DNA of 64,000 bases, from the NCBI GenBank assembly GCA_010015745.1, contig ML978161.1:1-64000 (forward strand), read 5' to 3'. Position 1 is the stretch's first letter, and the number at the start of each line of letters is the position of its first letter. The translations under genes and the position numbers were made by a program. Shown piece after piece: positions 1 through 11,807 of the stretch. Below the pieces are notes generated by a model. The model did not search any database. It saw only the letters and a list, made by a program, of their open reading frames with translations, and was not told where the DNA came from. This DNA is from Setomelanomma holmii. Its lineage: Eukaryota; Ascomycota; Dothideomycetes; Pleosporales; Phaeosphaeriaceae.

Positions 1-565
1 GACGTTAGAGATACTCCCGGAATCAGCGCAGTAAGCTTGTTCAGTTGCTGGGATTATTAGGGTCTCTAGAGAGGATATCTAAAAATCGAAAAGTTGGTGT
101 TCGGTCTCCAATCACTTAGGCGCCGCCTTGCTGCTTTAAAGGCTTAGTCACTTGTCTCCTTAAGCATGCATAAATGGCTGAGCCAAGTGGCGCAGCCGGG
201 ATTGCGACAGCCCAGATTGCCGACGGATGCCTGTCAGCAGGTTACCCTAACCAGGAAAATTAGCGGTTTTTGTGGTGACCGACCGAGTGAAAGTAGGGCT
301 TCCCGTTCGCTCAGCCCTATTAAGCAACGTACCGGCGGATTAGTAGTTAGGTGGGTGACCACTAGCGAATACCCGCTGTTGTATGTTTTTGTCTTTTGCT
401 TTACCATGAGCTCTGCCTTTTGCACATTACATGGTTCCAGCTAGACTACCACTGAATCAATATAACTCATACTCTTCGCTGACTCATGGAGTGCATGATA
501 GATCAATGTTGACGTACTCGCTATATTGGGTGAGGCTGTTGATGTGGAGCGCAATCGTCCGAGAC
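1..565. other. Leading region without a supported gene
   Basis: Only short overlapping reading frames on both strands are present, and none has a recognisable domain or a convincing splice pattern. The stretch lies beyond the 3' end of the HET relic and may be its downstream flank. Confidence 0.5.
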
Positions 566-2814
566 TTACTCGATAGTAACGGCTCGCATTCGAGCTCCTT
601 GATCCCAAAACATGTGTGCTCCAAAAGGGCTCTTACAGGTGAGGCGTTCGCACGTTATCTTAATCAGACCGATCCGTGTGTACACGTTACCATGAGGCTT
701 CAAAAGCAGCGCTGTTATACAACAGTCCTCGTTTTGAGGTTGCACACCTAACGCGATGACATCATAAAGCCGTTCCGTGCTTTGCATATCCTGGTCCATG
801 TACAAAACGCAGAATGCAGATTTCCCACGAAATGAGAGGAAGAAGCGTGGTCTAGGTCTATCATCGTGCTGGACTGCGGGCGCCTGTTCCAAAATCGGTC
901 ATATCAGGCCATTGGTCGTTGAGCAAAGCTGCGTCCAGGACAGAGGCTATCACTTTCAAGAGTCTTGGTGGGGTTGATTTTCCGGCATTCTTTTCTGCCC
1001 ACCCGCTTGAAATGTACTCGTGCACCGTCAGCCAATTTTGGTCGTTGTCTCCAAGATATATGGTGATGCTGGCGGGGCTGGTTCGGTAGGTCTACGCCTG
1101 CCTCCCAGCCTACCCACGACCAACTGGGAAGGTCGTCACGTCTCGTCAGGATGACTTCGTGGTGCTAGCATAGAGCCATACTATGATCCTGGGAGGCGAA
1201 GTCGGTTTCAATTGGAGCGCTCCAGATATGTGTTGTATTCGTTGCCTTGAGGATCCCGAGGCAAGTGTTAATTGCATCAGACGGGTGGGAAAGCTTGCGT
1301 CTCGAGATATCTCTCAAATAGGACACATAACTTCGTGAACCATGTGGTAGCATCATCTCGCTGAACGAGAAAGGACCAGCAAAAGGATTAGAGTTCGTTC
1401 GCGTGGAGTTGCTGGTGCATATGCTTGGACTCTCAGCCGCATACATCTGGTTGCAGACATAGAAGACCTGGTGGTCTGTGAACACTAGCTTGCGCTTCGA
1501 GAGAACGGCTTCTTGGTAGGTCCAAGCACGATCCCACCATGGTGATTTTGGAAAGTCCGAACCCGGGCGCATCAATTGCATAATTTTCGTGTTCCCGATA
1601 CGAACATGGCGCTCGAGATAGCGCGGCCTCGATCCTACGCCAGGAAGTCCGTAATGAGAGTCCGTTCCTGCTGCCGCAATGATGGTGATTTGCGCTTTGC
1701 TGTAAATCAGATCCAAATTCTGCATGAACTTATGCTTCCTGATCTTGTCTTTCTGGTCGATGCACTGTCAAGATTAACTTTTACCACACGTATGCTGCAA
1801 GCTTCGTACATATCAATCCACACTACGACAAGTTCTCGTGTTAAAGCAGTCTATGACTTTGAATCCGGACATTGGGACTCCTGGCTTCGTAAGACAGCAT
1901 GTAGTATGACCATGGCGACACTGAGCAAACTTGTGCGGTAAGGTTTCGTAATCGATGGCTGCTGGGTCAATTATGCGCGGACTCCACTCCTTGTTATCGA
2001 TGGTAGAATGAAGAGTAAGCAAGGATCGTTCCAATTCACCACCAAGAGATACGATTAGAATGTTTGTATCCTCTTCATGCGAGCGATATATGCTCAAGTC
2101 GTAGTTCAGCGTCCCGTCCAGCGACTCGGCTGGGTTCGCTCGACCAGAACCTATCTTCGCTAAGAGCTTGCAGAATGCACAGTGAGACTCTCATAGATCA
2201 TGGGGTGAGGCGCGCAGTCGGTATATCAGATGGGAGCTCCTGATCTTCATATGTGCCAATACGTCCCAATGTACCGCTCGACAGCTTTGACACAGCTCTT
2301 TTTGAAAACTTCTGTTGGACAATTCGACCGAGCTGGACAAGATGCATTTCTCGAAATGTACATCGTCCTCCGTAGGCATAACTATGTAGCCACGATCGTA
2401 GTCGTGGTTGACATGGTTGTTATCGTTGTGGTATTCATCTTCGTAATCCTGAAAAAGCTCTCCGTTCTCATCGAAATCCTGTTCCATTCCGGCACCCGAG
2501 CCGTGCCACGCTCCAGCACGTACGGCCGCCTCTTCTTCCAAGACTGCGGTGTAGGCCACATCAAGTTCATCCTCATCAAAGTAATCATCAAGGTCAATGT
2601 CTCGAGGGTACTCATCTTGCGCACGCTCAGAGACATAAGCATAAGAAGCGAAACTGTTGGCAACCTCCTCCGACCCCAAGCAACACTGCTGCGAAAGCTC
2701 GAGCTTATCGTGCGCTTTGCGCTTGCTCGTAATAAGGCTGGTGGTGACCAAGGCACCGCGGACGCCTTCGTTCGCGGAGGTCAGAATAGGTTGCGCGTCT
2801 GACGCGGTGATCAT
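566..2814 (-). pseudogene. Decayed HET-domain (heterokaryon incompatibility) gene
   Basis: HET proteins act in fungal non-self recognition and cell death. Reading down the minus strand, HET hallmarks appear in the right order: an N-terminal LCQSC...HCAFCKLL cysteine pattern (about 2275-2150), GFKVIDC (about 1860), CIDQKDK followed by TIIAAAG (about 1770-1665), WDRAWTYQEAVL (about 1540), LPSWSWVGWE (about 1110) and a C-terminal YDVIALG...VYTRIGLIKI (about 770-650). The gene is broken. In-frame stops sit at 2191-2193 (TGA, before ESHCAFC), about 1813-1815 (TGA) and 1165-1167 (TAG, before HHEVILTRR). The usual core between YVALSYVWG and the CID motif is nearly gone. The frame changes between SWSWVGWE and the following NWLTVHEYIS stretch (about 1060-1100), and again near 895. 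The first in-frame ATG is at 2814; the open frame extends to 2862 without another ATG. An acidic stretch near the N-terminus (about 2620-2400) is unusual for the family. Family assignment is firm. Non-function is inferred from the number of lesions. Confidence 0.85.
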
Positions 2815-2862
2815 GTCTGAAGAAAGATAGGACTGTCTACGATACAGCGTGGATGGAATCAA

Positions 2863-3360
2863 CGATTAGTCTGAGAAACATAGCTGGCGCTGGTACCGCC
2901 TCCAAGGTCCTTTCGGCTTCAGTCCACCGGTATGCAGCGGGGTGCCACTAGTCCGCTTCTGGAGGCTAGCGATCTTCCACATCAGGGCACCGCCTCGCAA
3001 TTCAGCAACATCAAGAACAATATGCAGGTATTCACTGTGTAGCTGCTAGCGTTTCTATTCGACTGCACAAATACCATTCTGTTTACTGTTATGCGTTGGA
3101 GTGAAATTCTAGGAGAGGATTCAGTTAGTCCGCGGCCAAACTCGAGCAATTGCAGCAACAACATCCTGCTGTGCTACATGGCACGTCGGACCGAGTCTAC
3201 ATAGCGATATCGCAAGCATGCTTCTAATCTTCGAAGTGGTTTAAAGCCTGGAGAATAGGCTTTGTCTACAAATAACTACAAACTTTTAATCTCCCCTGCT
3301 TTTCACACCCTTCGTTGCAAGCACCCGTCCTAAGTCAACACAGCCGTCCCTTCTCACCAT
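2863..3360. other. Intergenic, nothing recognised
   Basis: This lies between the 5' side of the HET relic and the 3' end of the cysteine-rich gene. Only short frames without domains occur. Part of it should be the 3' UTR of the neighbouring gene. Confidence 0.5.
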
Positions 3361-4514
3361 CTACACATTCAACCCCTTCGTCAAACTCCGATGCGGCCAA
3401 ACACACAATCCCCCACAATCCGCACCTCCACTCTTCACATCACACGATTCCCTCGGATCATCCACACAAACCTGTCCTTTTTCCTCACACGCAAACCCCC
3501 CGAAGCCACCACACATTTTCTCCTTGACGCAAATGCCCAGCCCATCGCATGGCGGACCGCAACCGGGCGTGTACGGGTCAACGATGCATGTGTAGCCTTT
3601 ATCGCAGGTGAGTAAGTTTGCGCGGCTGCCGCCGCAGACTTTGTGGGGATTCGGGGGGAGGAGGGTTAGTGTTGGTGTGGGCTTGAGGGATTTGGTGGGT
3701 GGGCGTGTTGGTTTGGGGGTTTTGGTCTTGGTTTTGGTCGTTAGGGTCAGTGTGGTTTGGGGTGGGCATGTCTGACGTGATGTTAGATCTCAATTACTTT
3801 GCGACCATGTGCTCAGAGACGTACTTGAAGATCAGGCTTCTTGCCGCCGCACTTTTTATGGCATGCCTCAGCCGCTGCGTTGGCGCAGTAGCAGCTCTCA
3901 GGCCACATTTGAACGCACATGATCTGATCGCATTCGCACTTGTCGTCGGCCACTTCTGGCATGGATGTAAGTTCACGGGTTTCGACGGAGTCCTTGGGTG
4001 GACAATTATTGGTAGGTGGTGCTCCGCCGCATCTCTTGTAGCAATTCTCAGCAGCCTCGTAGGCGCAGTAGCAACCGCCAGGCCAAATTTGAAGGCAGTT
4101 GACAAGTGGGCACTCGCACGTCTTTGGCTTTACGGGCCTTACGGGCCCAGGATTGTGACTCTTCTTCGGTGATGGTGTCGGAGTTGGCGAGCTTATTGGG
4201 CAAGGCTGTTTTTCATGTACGGTCAGCTCCTGCTCTCATTGCGGTACATGACGTTGGTGCGTACCACGTACGTGGGCTTGTAGTCTGGACACATGCCTTT
4301 GCATTTGGTCTCGCGATTATTCACACATTGGCAGAAAGCCTATGGAGAGTTAGTGGCGCTGCGTATCATGGAGATTGATCTTTGAAGGACAACATACTGC
4401 CGCATCATCTGCAGCGCATTCGATTAGTGGGCAGTGGTCTTCGGATTTATCCTCGACGATCTCTTGGCAAAGGGTGGCGCCCATCAACGGTAGAAGGCAG
4501 TATAAGAATTTCAT
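3361..4514 (-). CDS. Secreted cysteine-rich protein, four exons, 327 aa
   Basis: Built from splice signals: exons 4398-4514, 4265-4339, 3825-4205 and 3361-3771. The introns are 58, 59 and 53 nt, with CTAAC or CTGAC branch sites, and all exons join in phase 0. The protein begins MKFLYCLLPLMGATLCQ, a clear signal peptide. Two tandem modules follow, at about residues 88-128 and 152-187. Each has the spacing C-x-C, then C, a WP pair, C-Y-C-A, and C-x3-C-G-G (for example CYCAYEAAENCYKRCGG). A threonine/lysine/proline-rich linker leads to a C-terminal cysteine-rich domain with GYTCIVDP, CDGLGICV, MCGGF and VCVDDPRESCD...GGADCGGLC. The last pattern recurs in secreted ascomycete cysteine-rich proteins. 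No catalytic motif is seen, so a role as cell-wall, adhesive or effector-like protein is inference. The intron 2 donor is GTACGC; an alternative GTACGT five bases upstream would break the frame. Confidence 0.82.
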
Positions 4515-6012
4515 CTTGGAGAATTGATGTAGGTTTGTCGATGAGTGATTTCGGTGTTGGCGCTGTCGAACAGTAGAGGCAGGAATGTCCTATGTTCTCT
4601 TAAGAAGTCGCAACTCAATTGAAGAAGTGAAGCAAGCACCAATCAAATCTCCTTGACTTCACCAACATCGCCCCAACACCTAACGAGCCGTCTTTATACT
4701 TTCCGCCAAGCCGACCTGGGCGCTCGCACGCGTAAAGCCCATATTACCCTCCAAGCTCTTGATACACGCCCAGCGTGGTCTGGGACCAATTCAGCATCTA
4801 CAAACATCTTGCTGGGTGTCACGAACACGAGTTAGAAAAATTCCGAATATTGGCCATGCGCCTTGAGCACATGCAGGGACGTTTTGTTGCGCCGCACAAG
4901 TGACATTGATGTGGAGCGCACAGGTCCGAAGGTTTGGATGGGGAGATGTCACGATGTCATTCGCATCCTTCGGATCAACGCTGCCGAGGGAAACCGATCC
5001 TGGGAACAATTCTATACATCAAAGAATTTGCAAATTGCAGTACGAACAAGTGCTGACGCTCCGAAGCAAGGGACATTGCGAGACTCGCACGTTCAAAATT
5101 AGTACCTAAACATAGTTCAGTTTAAGCTTTCTGAGCATGAAGTGCCTCCTTGCAGGGTACGTACATCCGTCGATCGCTCGGTGGTTGGAACCGAGTGCGT
5201 CCGGGGACTGGGAGAGTCGGAGCGCATGTGCAGCGATGATTTGCTGTTTGCATTCGCTTTGTCGACAAGCATCAATATGGAGCCTCGTGTTTGGGGGACT
5301 CTCGAGCCGGTTGGAGATACTGAACAGGGTTGGAGATTAAGCGAGACGGAAATTGTCTCTACGCACTTGTATATTGAAAGTTGAATAGGCACAGCGGACC
5401 GGGTAATTGATAGTGCTGAGAACATTTCTCGAGTCGAGCATAGTGCGAGAGTCAGAGAAATGTACGTCCCGTCTGTGTTGGCCTGCTCCTTGGGTAAGGT
5501 TGTACGACCGAGGGAGAGGTGTAACAATCTACATCGTGATGCGGAGGAATGCTGACGGTAGGTGGTACATGACATGCCCGAGACTGCTTCCCATCATGTG
5601 GTGGCTTGCGATGGCTTCACGACTCGAAGCTGATGCTCGTATCGCCTATTGTGCAATCTACCAGTGTTTTCCCGTCATTTGTGCCTTGCCTGAAAGGCTT
5701 GGCTGTGGAGGATGAATGTTGTGTGCAGCCATATTCTAGAAGGTTAATGTTGGCCGCCGAGACCATGGAGTGACCTCGCGCCAATGACAATCCAGAGAAG
5801 GAGCAGAAGAAAGTGGCTCGAGCGAGAAAACCGTTTCACGAAAATAACATCTAATATGTTGTATGTAACTCACCACACTTTCACCACCAGAAAGCACATG
5901 GCCTACTTTCAGAGCGGGATGTCAACATGTAACGCCATGACCACATCCCAGGGGTATATACCGTTCCCAATGCATCCAGAGTCGCTATGCCAAAACGTGA
6001 AGAATCAAGAAT
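4515..6012. other. Intergenic, 1.5 kb
   Basis: This contains the promoter of the cysteine-rich gene at its left end and the 3' flank of the RING gene at its right end. The longest frame (5117-5575, minus) has no recognisable domain, skewed composition and no supporting splice sites. Nothing else is supported. Confidence 0.45.
4693..4698 (-). promoter_or_regulatory. TATA box of the cysteine-rich gene
   Basis: TATAAA on the minus strand lies about 180 bases upstream of the ATG at 4514, in the expected orientation. This is a sequence match only. Confidence 0.4.
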
Positions 6013-8595
6013 TCATCGGTCGCGGTCGATGTCTTCCGGTGGGCGCCGCTGGAAGCCGGCCGTGTTCCGGACCGCTTCGACCCCACGCCAAATCACTGTG
6101 GAGACTGTGGAGCTCAAATCGCGCAATGAGGTGCTGACATCGGTGGTTCGACTTCCACGAGCGTCTCCAGATGTTGGCCCAGCCTCATCGCCAGACCAAT
6201 TCGCCTCGACGTCATCATCTAGATCTCTTGCGCGGGTACTAGCGGCTGTCGACGAGATGGGCATTGGCAATGAGGCCGACGGAGAATCATTTCGGGTCTC
6301 AGCGGCTTCGGCTTGGACATCGTCCACGTCGTTCAGATGAAATGTCGAACGAGTAGGGGATGCTGAGGGTAGGCGATCGTGATAGGATTGAGCCAAGGAC
6401 CGAACAACATCGCCTTTGCAGATAGGACAAGTGCGCCTGCGCGTGACAAGCCAAGGGGTTCTAGCAGGGTCAACCGGGCAGTCATTGACAACCAACAAGG
6501 GTCGTACTTACATGCATTCCGCGTGGAACTCGTGACCGCACGGCAAACTCATCACTTGGCTAATTCCATCGACATACTCTTCGAGACAGACAACGCATTC
6601 CCTTTGGCGACCACCATAGCGACGTCGCCATTCAGCTAGGCCGTGCTCACGCTTCTCTTCTTCCCTTGTGCGACTGCCACGCTGCGCAGAAGAGGACGTC
6701 TCTGGCTCATCCTCGTCGTTGCGTGCACATTGTATGTCCACTGGAGAAGAGAGTTGAGCCGGCGAATGCTGTAGTAGTGGTGTGGTTGAAGATGCTGCAC
6801 TTGAGGTCGCAGATGACGAGGAGTCGCTGATAGTGTGATATGTCCTCACAGGAAGGCGTTCGACAAGCGACTTGGGCGCCCTCCAGCGCCGGCGCCGGAT
6901 ACGAGATCGAAGAAGAAGCAGAGCGTACACAACGGTCAATGTCACCAAAGGACTGACAACCAGGACGAGAAGTGTATCGAAGAACGGGCTGGTCGAGACA
7001 TTGGTAGGTGTAAGCGTTACCCAAAGCCCCTCGTGAGGATCTGGCTTGTTGATAGTGGTCTTCACCTTCTTGAGACTTGCATCAGTGATGGACGTGACAC
7101 TTCGCCCGTCTTTGGGCTTGACCTGGGATGCTGACGCTGTGTCGTCTCGTGAGCCAAACCATTTGTTCCACCATGCTTGTCGTTGACTGTCAGTCATTTG
7201 GCTACCTGGGTATTCCCCACTGCCTGGCACAGCATTTTCGTTGGTGGCGACCGTTGCTGGACTCGAAGTGGCTGCTTGGACTCGACTCGATGGCAAAGGT
7301 ACGGACACAATGTCAGGGTCTCGCCAATCTTGCTCGCCGATAACAAAGGCATCCGATGTTGCCATCACTCTCGAACTCACTGCACTAGACGAAGGCCTAC
7401 TGGCTTCTTGATCGCTGTGTTTGTGAACACCTGGCGCATTACCGGAGTGTCCACGCCCAGGAGGTCTTCGACTATCGGCTTTCGTGCCATCAGGACGTCC
7501 GTTACCAAATCCAAGCATAGAGAGTATAGCCTCAAGCCAGCTTGACCTATGACGATCATATTCAATATCTCCATCGGCCACATTCTCAATATTTCCAAGG
7601 CCGGGTTCTGATGTAGGTGCAATCTTTGATGTAGTGTGCTTTGTCTGTATTTCGGCTGCATGCTCGTCCTCGCCCTCAATAGCGTCAGACTTGCCTTCTG
7701 AGTTGTTGTCAACTTCAATCTTGGTCGGTTTGCCCGGAAGCACACCACTGCTGGCGCCCTTTGGTAAAAGAGAGGACAGAAGATGCGCGGTCGTGTGCGA
7801 AGTGAATATGGATGAGATGGTGACGTTTGAGGTGTCGCCTTTGGCATACATGCGAATGAGCCCACCACCGCGCACATCATCACCAACAATGACAGCTACG
7901 GCACCGCGGTTCTGGGCCCATAGCACTTTAGCTAAGAAACCACAGCCCCCTCTTTTGAGCAGGACGACCTTGCCTTGAATCTCAGCACTCTCTTGAAGCA
8001 TCTTAATGTCTGCATGTTTCGAGCTCGGCTTCTTGTACGTGGTCGCCGAGTTGCGTTCGGAGGACGGAGTCTGCAAGTGATTGTCTGTTCCGTCGTCGAT
8101 TGCTAGAATGGAGGTTTCAGTAGTTTGCGGCGCATCTGATCGTCTCGTCGGTACAGCGTCGGGATCGGAGTGTTTTTCTCCTTCCATTTCGCTGGAGGAT
8201 GTCAACTTGTGCCCGTCGTGGAGCTCGTCGCTACGATCGTCCCAATCAGGATCGTCGCCACAGCCCAATTCGCCCTTGCCAAACGCATCGTCTCCAAAGC
8301 CACTGCCAATCCACAGCGCGCTGCTCAGTCCGTCCTTGGGTAGCGAAGGGCCAAACGCAGCGGGCCGGGCGAGAAAGAAGGTCGAGTTGTCGTCTGTCAA
8401 GCTGATGATGGCAGATGGCGGGAAGAGCGAGCCAGGCGAGGTGAACGAGAAGAGGGCCTTGAATCCCTTCTTCTTGCCCAAAGGCGAGTTCTGCTCGAGC
8501 TGTTCATCTTGCTGTGATCCTAGCGCAATATACAAAAGAAGTGTCAAGGCTATTAGGCACGTTGATAGCGACAGCAGCAGCCGTAGCGGGCGCAT
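6013..8595 (-). CDS. PA-TM-RING-H2 type E3 ubiquitin ligase, 843 aa
   Basis: Exons are 6512-8595 and 6013-6460. The 51-nt intron (GTAAGT...TAG) splits the RING so that GHEFHAEC joins ITPWLV. The protein starts at the ATG at 8595, where a hydrophobic signal anchor LLLSLSTCLIALTLLLYIAL lies at residues 6-25. The open frame continues to 8805, but those residues look like translated leader. A protease-associated (PA) domain covers about residues 50-275 and includes GKVVLLKRGGCGF. A transmembrane helix lies at about 542-562, followed by an Arg-rich stop-transfer segment. A RING-H2 domain follows at about 667-720, with CVVC, CGHEFHAEC and CPIC. This is the architecture of endomembrane or vacuolar ubiquitin ligases: the PA domain faces the lumen and the RING faces the cytosol. 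The C-terminal tail is Ser/Asp-rich and disordered. Substrates cannot be told. Confidence 0.9.
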
Positions 8596-8741
8596 GCTGG
8601 AGGTGTAGTTGGGAGAGCGGAGGGGGGAGGAGAGCAGCAGGACGGTGCTGGCACTCAGCGTAGAGCAACCATACGGTGAGTAATGTATAGGATTGTATAG
8701 GCAGTCGCGTCGGCGGGGTGAAAGGTGAGGTCGGTTCGGTC

Positions 8742-8766
8742 GATGATGCGATGATGCGATGAAGCG
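8742..8766. repeat. Short GATGCGAT direct repeats
   Basis: Three near-perfect GATGCGAT-like units stand in a row in the leader region of the PA-TM-RING gene. No function is evident. Confidence 0.5.
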
Positions 8767-10127
8767 TACGCGAGGCGTCACTGATACGCGGGGCAAGCGA
8801 TGCAAAATGGAATGCGAGAACGCTCAAGACGCGTCAAGGTGAAGGAAATAATCCGTAGCGAGCGTACGTGAGGTAGGAGCCAAGGAAGTTGTCACCTGTC
8901 GACGGCGATAGCGTGATCAGTTCACCGGGACAGCTCAGGCGCCATGTCGTGACGGTTGCTGGTGGAGCGGAGCCCAAGCGGAAGCGACCGATGGCCGCAT
9001 TGCCCTTGCCCCCGCACGCGGCTGCCGTTGACAGGCGCGAGAGACACCCAGTCACCAGCCTCAACACCAGCCTCAGCCTTGTGGACGCAGCTTGAGCCAC
9101 CGCTAGTCCCACTTCGTCACCCGCAGTGGACGGAAAGCTTAAATGATCCGAGCCGCCTGATCGACACGAGTTCCTGGAAAAAAGGTCTGCTACACCCTTC
9201 ACCAGAAGCACTCGGGCCCAATATACGTCAGTCAGGCCCGCTCCAGCCTACGGCCTCGCACGAGCAGTTGCAGGTAGCAAGGAAAGGATCACATCTCACT
9301 TGCGACGGATAGAGAGAGGTCCCTTTCCGCAAGCAGCTTCGCCAACGAGACTCCATATGGCATATCGCACGATGTACCACTTTGCGGCCTCCCGAGGTCT
9401 GCGAGCAATTCTGGTGCCATGACTCTGTAACTGTAGATCCGTGAACTCCTCGAAACCTACGCCTTCGATAAGCTGCGGATGGCTGCACCGTGATAAGACC
9501 CTCCTCAGCCGCCGAAGCATCAATTTGCGGGGCGTCCCCAGCCATCGCTCTTTCGGTTCGATGCACGCAGGCTGTCGCGATTGAGAAGCAGATCGTTCAA
9601 ACGTGCGTCGTTCCTTCACGCAACGGCACTGCGCAGACCCACACACGAACCGAAGTCGGAAGTAAGAACGTGGTACGCAGCGCAATATCATCACCACAAC
9701 ACTCGCGCAATGCACCAGATGTCGAAATAAAGACCTTCAGTGTCGTAAAGGTAGCCAGCCCTTACTCTACCATAATCTGAACGAGCGACTTCTGGACGTT
9801 GTTGAGTTGTAGCGCAAGGAAGCTCAAGCTTATTTCCGATGTCCCAAACCCCACGAGAGCTTGCCTAACTGGGGGCCTGTGGAATCACGATTAACCACCT
9901 ACGTGGCGGGTGAGCACCGGTTAATCAAGCCAGCGCTCAAAATGGCATGGGGTAACTACGCGGAACGGATCGCGCTTCCTGTTGGTGTCCAGATCGACTT
10001 CCAGATCTGTTCAGGTTCGCTGCTATCACTTCCACCAAATATACGTCGTGCTCTGCGTGGGAAGAAGGTGCAGCCACGACGGCAACGTTCTCCTTCCCAA
10101 TAAACCACCTGTTATGGCGTCACATTT

Positions 10128-10390
10128 CGTCTCGTCTATTCCCCGTCTCCTTTCTTCTACAGATTCCCTTTGGTGTCCCTGAATTAACTCGCAGCTTTAT
10201 CCTACTACCTCGCTCTATACCCTTGTTCTATTTCGCCTACTCGTCTATTCCTACCACTCCACCTGGCCGTGGTCCGGTTCTTTTTCCTCTCACCTAGTCT
10301 TACCTTGAAAGAACTTCCGTTTCATACGTCTCCGGCGACATCGACCTGATACTACACCCTTCTACACCCTTACAAGCACCTCGAGAACCG
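10128..10390 (+). promoter_or_regulatory. CT-rich core promoter and leader of the aquaporin gene
   Basis: The plus strand is strongly pyrimidine-rich, with runs such as CCCCGTCTCCTTTCTTC, and ends a few bases before the ATG at 10396. CT-rich tracts of this kind commonly mark transcription starts in filamentous fungi. The start point itself cannot be read from sequence. Confidence 0.45.
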
Positions 10391-10395
10391 CAGTT

Positions 10396-11807
10396 ATGAA
10401 CGCTACACGACCTCCTTCCCGCCGACCAAGCTTCTTCATGACGCTGCCAGGCATGAAACCAAGATACACAGAAGACCCCGACCGTCCTAGGGAGAAACGG
10501 TTACCGGGCTTCGGATGGCTGCCCAACAGAGCCCGCTATTTGCTCATTGCCTGCATCGGCGAGTTTGTGGGCACATTCCTCTTCCTCTTCTTCGCCTTTG
10601 CAGCCACACAAGTCGCCAACAATCTACTTGGCGATAATCCCATCGACCTCCAGGCACTGATGTACATCTCGCTTGCATTTGGCTTTTCACTGGCTGTCAA
10701 CGTATGGATCTTCTTTCGCGTCAGTGGAGGACTCTTCAATCCAGCTGTAAGTCGATTCTGCGAGCGACAGTGAGTTTTCATTGACAATATTGCAGGTCAC
10801 GATAGCTATGGCACTTATTGGCGCTATCGGCTGGGTGAAGGCGAGTGTGCTCATTCTCACACAAGTCGTTGCAGGTATTGCCTCTGCTGGTCTTGTATCT
10901 TGCTTGTTCTCTGGACCTCTTGCTGTACGCACCAGCTTGTCGGCTGGCACCTCGGTGCTCCGAGGTCTGTTCATCGAGATGTTTCTGACCTTCCAACTCA
11001 TCTTCTGCATCTTTATGCTCGCAGCCGAGAAGCACAGATCGACGTTCCTTGCACCAATTGGCATCGGCCTAGCTCTCTTCGTTGCACAGATGGCTGGTAC
11101 GTCAAATATCTCGAAGGACAATAGGTCTCACACTGACGTCTTCAGGCGTATCCTTCACTGGTGGATCACTTAATCCAGCTCGCTCGTTCGGTCCCGACGT
11201 TGTCCTGCGCACGTTCGATAGCTACCATTGGATTTACTGGATTGGCCCTGTCCTCGGCGCCATCCTTGCAGTTGTGTTCTACCGCCTGATCAAGGCCCTT
11301 GAGTACGAAACCGCCAATCCTGATGCTGATGGTGATGGCCGGGACTATTACCGTCGCGAATCGGCGACAACGGCGGAGTATGATGAGGAAGGCCAGCGAG
11401 GTAAGCATTCGCCCGCCCATTATCGCTACGCTTCTCTGTACCTGCAAGACACTCACGACCAAGTAGCCCGTCGCATGACCGATGGCACCAACGAAAGTGA
11501 CTTTGCAACCCGCCTTCAATGCGCGAAGCACAATCCCGTTTCACCACCGCGCCCAGTTGCATCATCGCACTACCACACCACTTCAATGGGCTCAATCCTC
11601 CGCGAGAAACCCAGCCAGCCTTCTGCAGCCTTCGCCTATGGCGGCGATGGCCATCATTCTGACGACCACATTGATCACCCAACCGACAGACCTCGCGCCC
11701 AGCACGGCCGCGGCTCGCGACGCTCATCTCATTCACATTACGAAAGGGAGCCATCAGACGACAGCTATCGCAGCGGTCCCAGCGCAGAGTCAGGGTCAAG
11801 CCCATAG
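10396..11807 (+). CDS. Aquaporin (MIP family), 437 aa
   Basis: Exons are 10396-10746, 10796-11096 and 11146-11807; both introns are 49 nt. The six-helix MIP fold begins at about residue 48 (YLLIACIGEFVGTFLFLFF). Both pore signatures are present: GLFNPAV, completed across intron 1, and GGSLNPARSFGP just after intron 2. Serine rather than aspartate follows the second NPAR. In established usage this points to a water-type channel rather than a glycerol facilitator. The N-terminus of about 45 residues is Pro/Arg-rich and cytosolic. The C-terminal tail is long (over 150 residues), hydrophilic and rich in Ser, His and Arg, suggesting regulatory phosphorylation. A GTAAGC at 11401 paired with a TAG ending at 11466 would remove 66 nt in frame, so a 415-aa form is possible. 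It probably acts in the plasma or vacuolar membrane. Confidence 0.9.

Larger units (their letters stand above)
8596..10395. other. Divergent intergenic region, RING ligase / aquaporin
   Basis: About 1.8 kb separate two genes that point away from each other. The left part is the promoter and leader of the RING gene. Reading frames in the middle (8834-9780) overlap one another on both strands and show no domain. The right end is a pyrimidine-rich tract belonging to the aquaporin promoter. Confidence 0.5.

Noticed and set aside
235..260. Single CCCTAA telomere-like unit near the left end
   Set aside because: Only one unit is present, with no array, so it is not evidence of a telomere.
5117..5575. 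152-aa minus frame between the cysteine-rich gene and the RING gene
   Set aside because: Ser/Thr-rich low-complexity translation, no domain, no splice or promoter support.
8596..8805. 70-residue N-terminal extension of the PA-TM-RING protein
   Set aside because: It would bury the signal anchor. The ATG at 8595 puts the hydrophobic segment at the N-terminus, as expected for the family.
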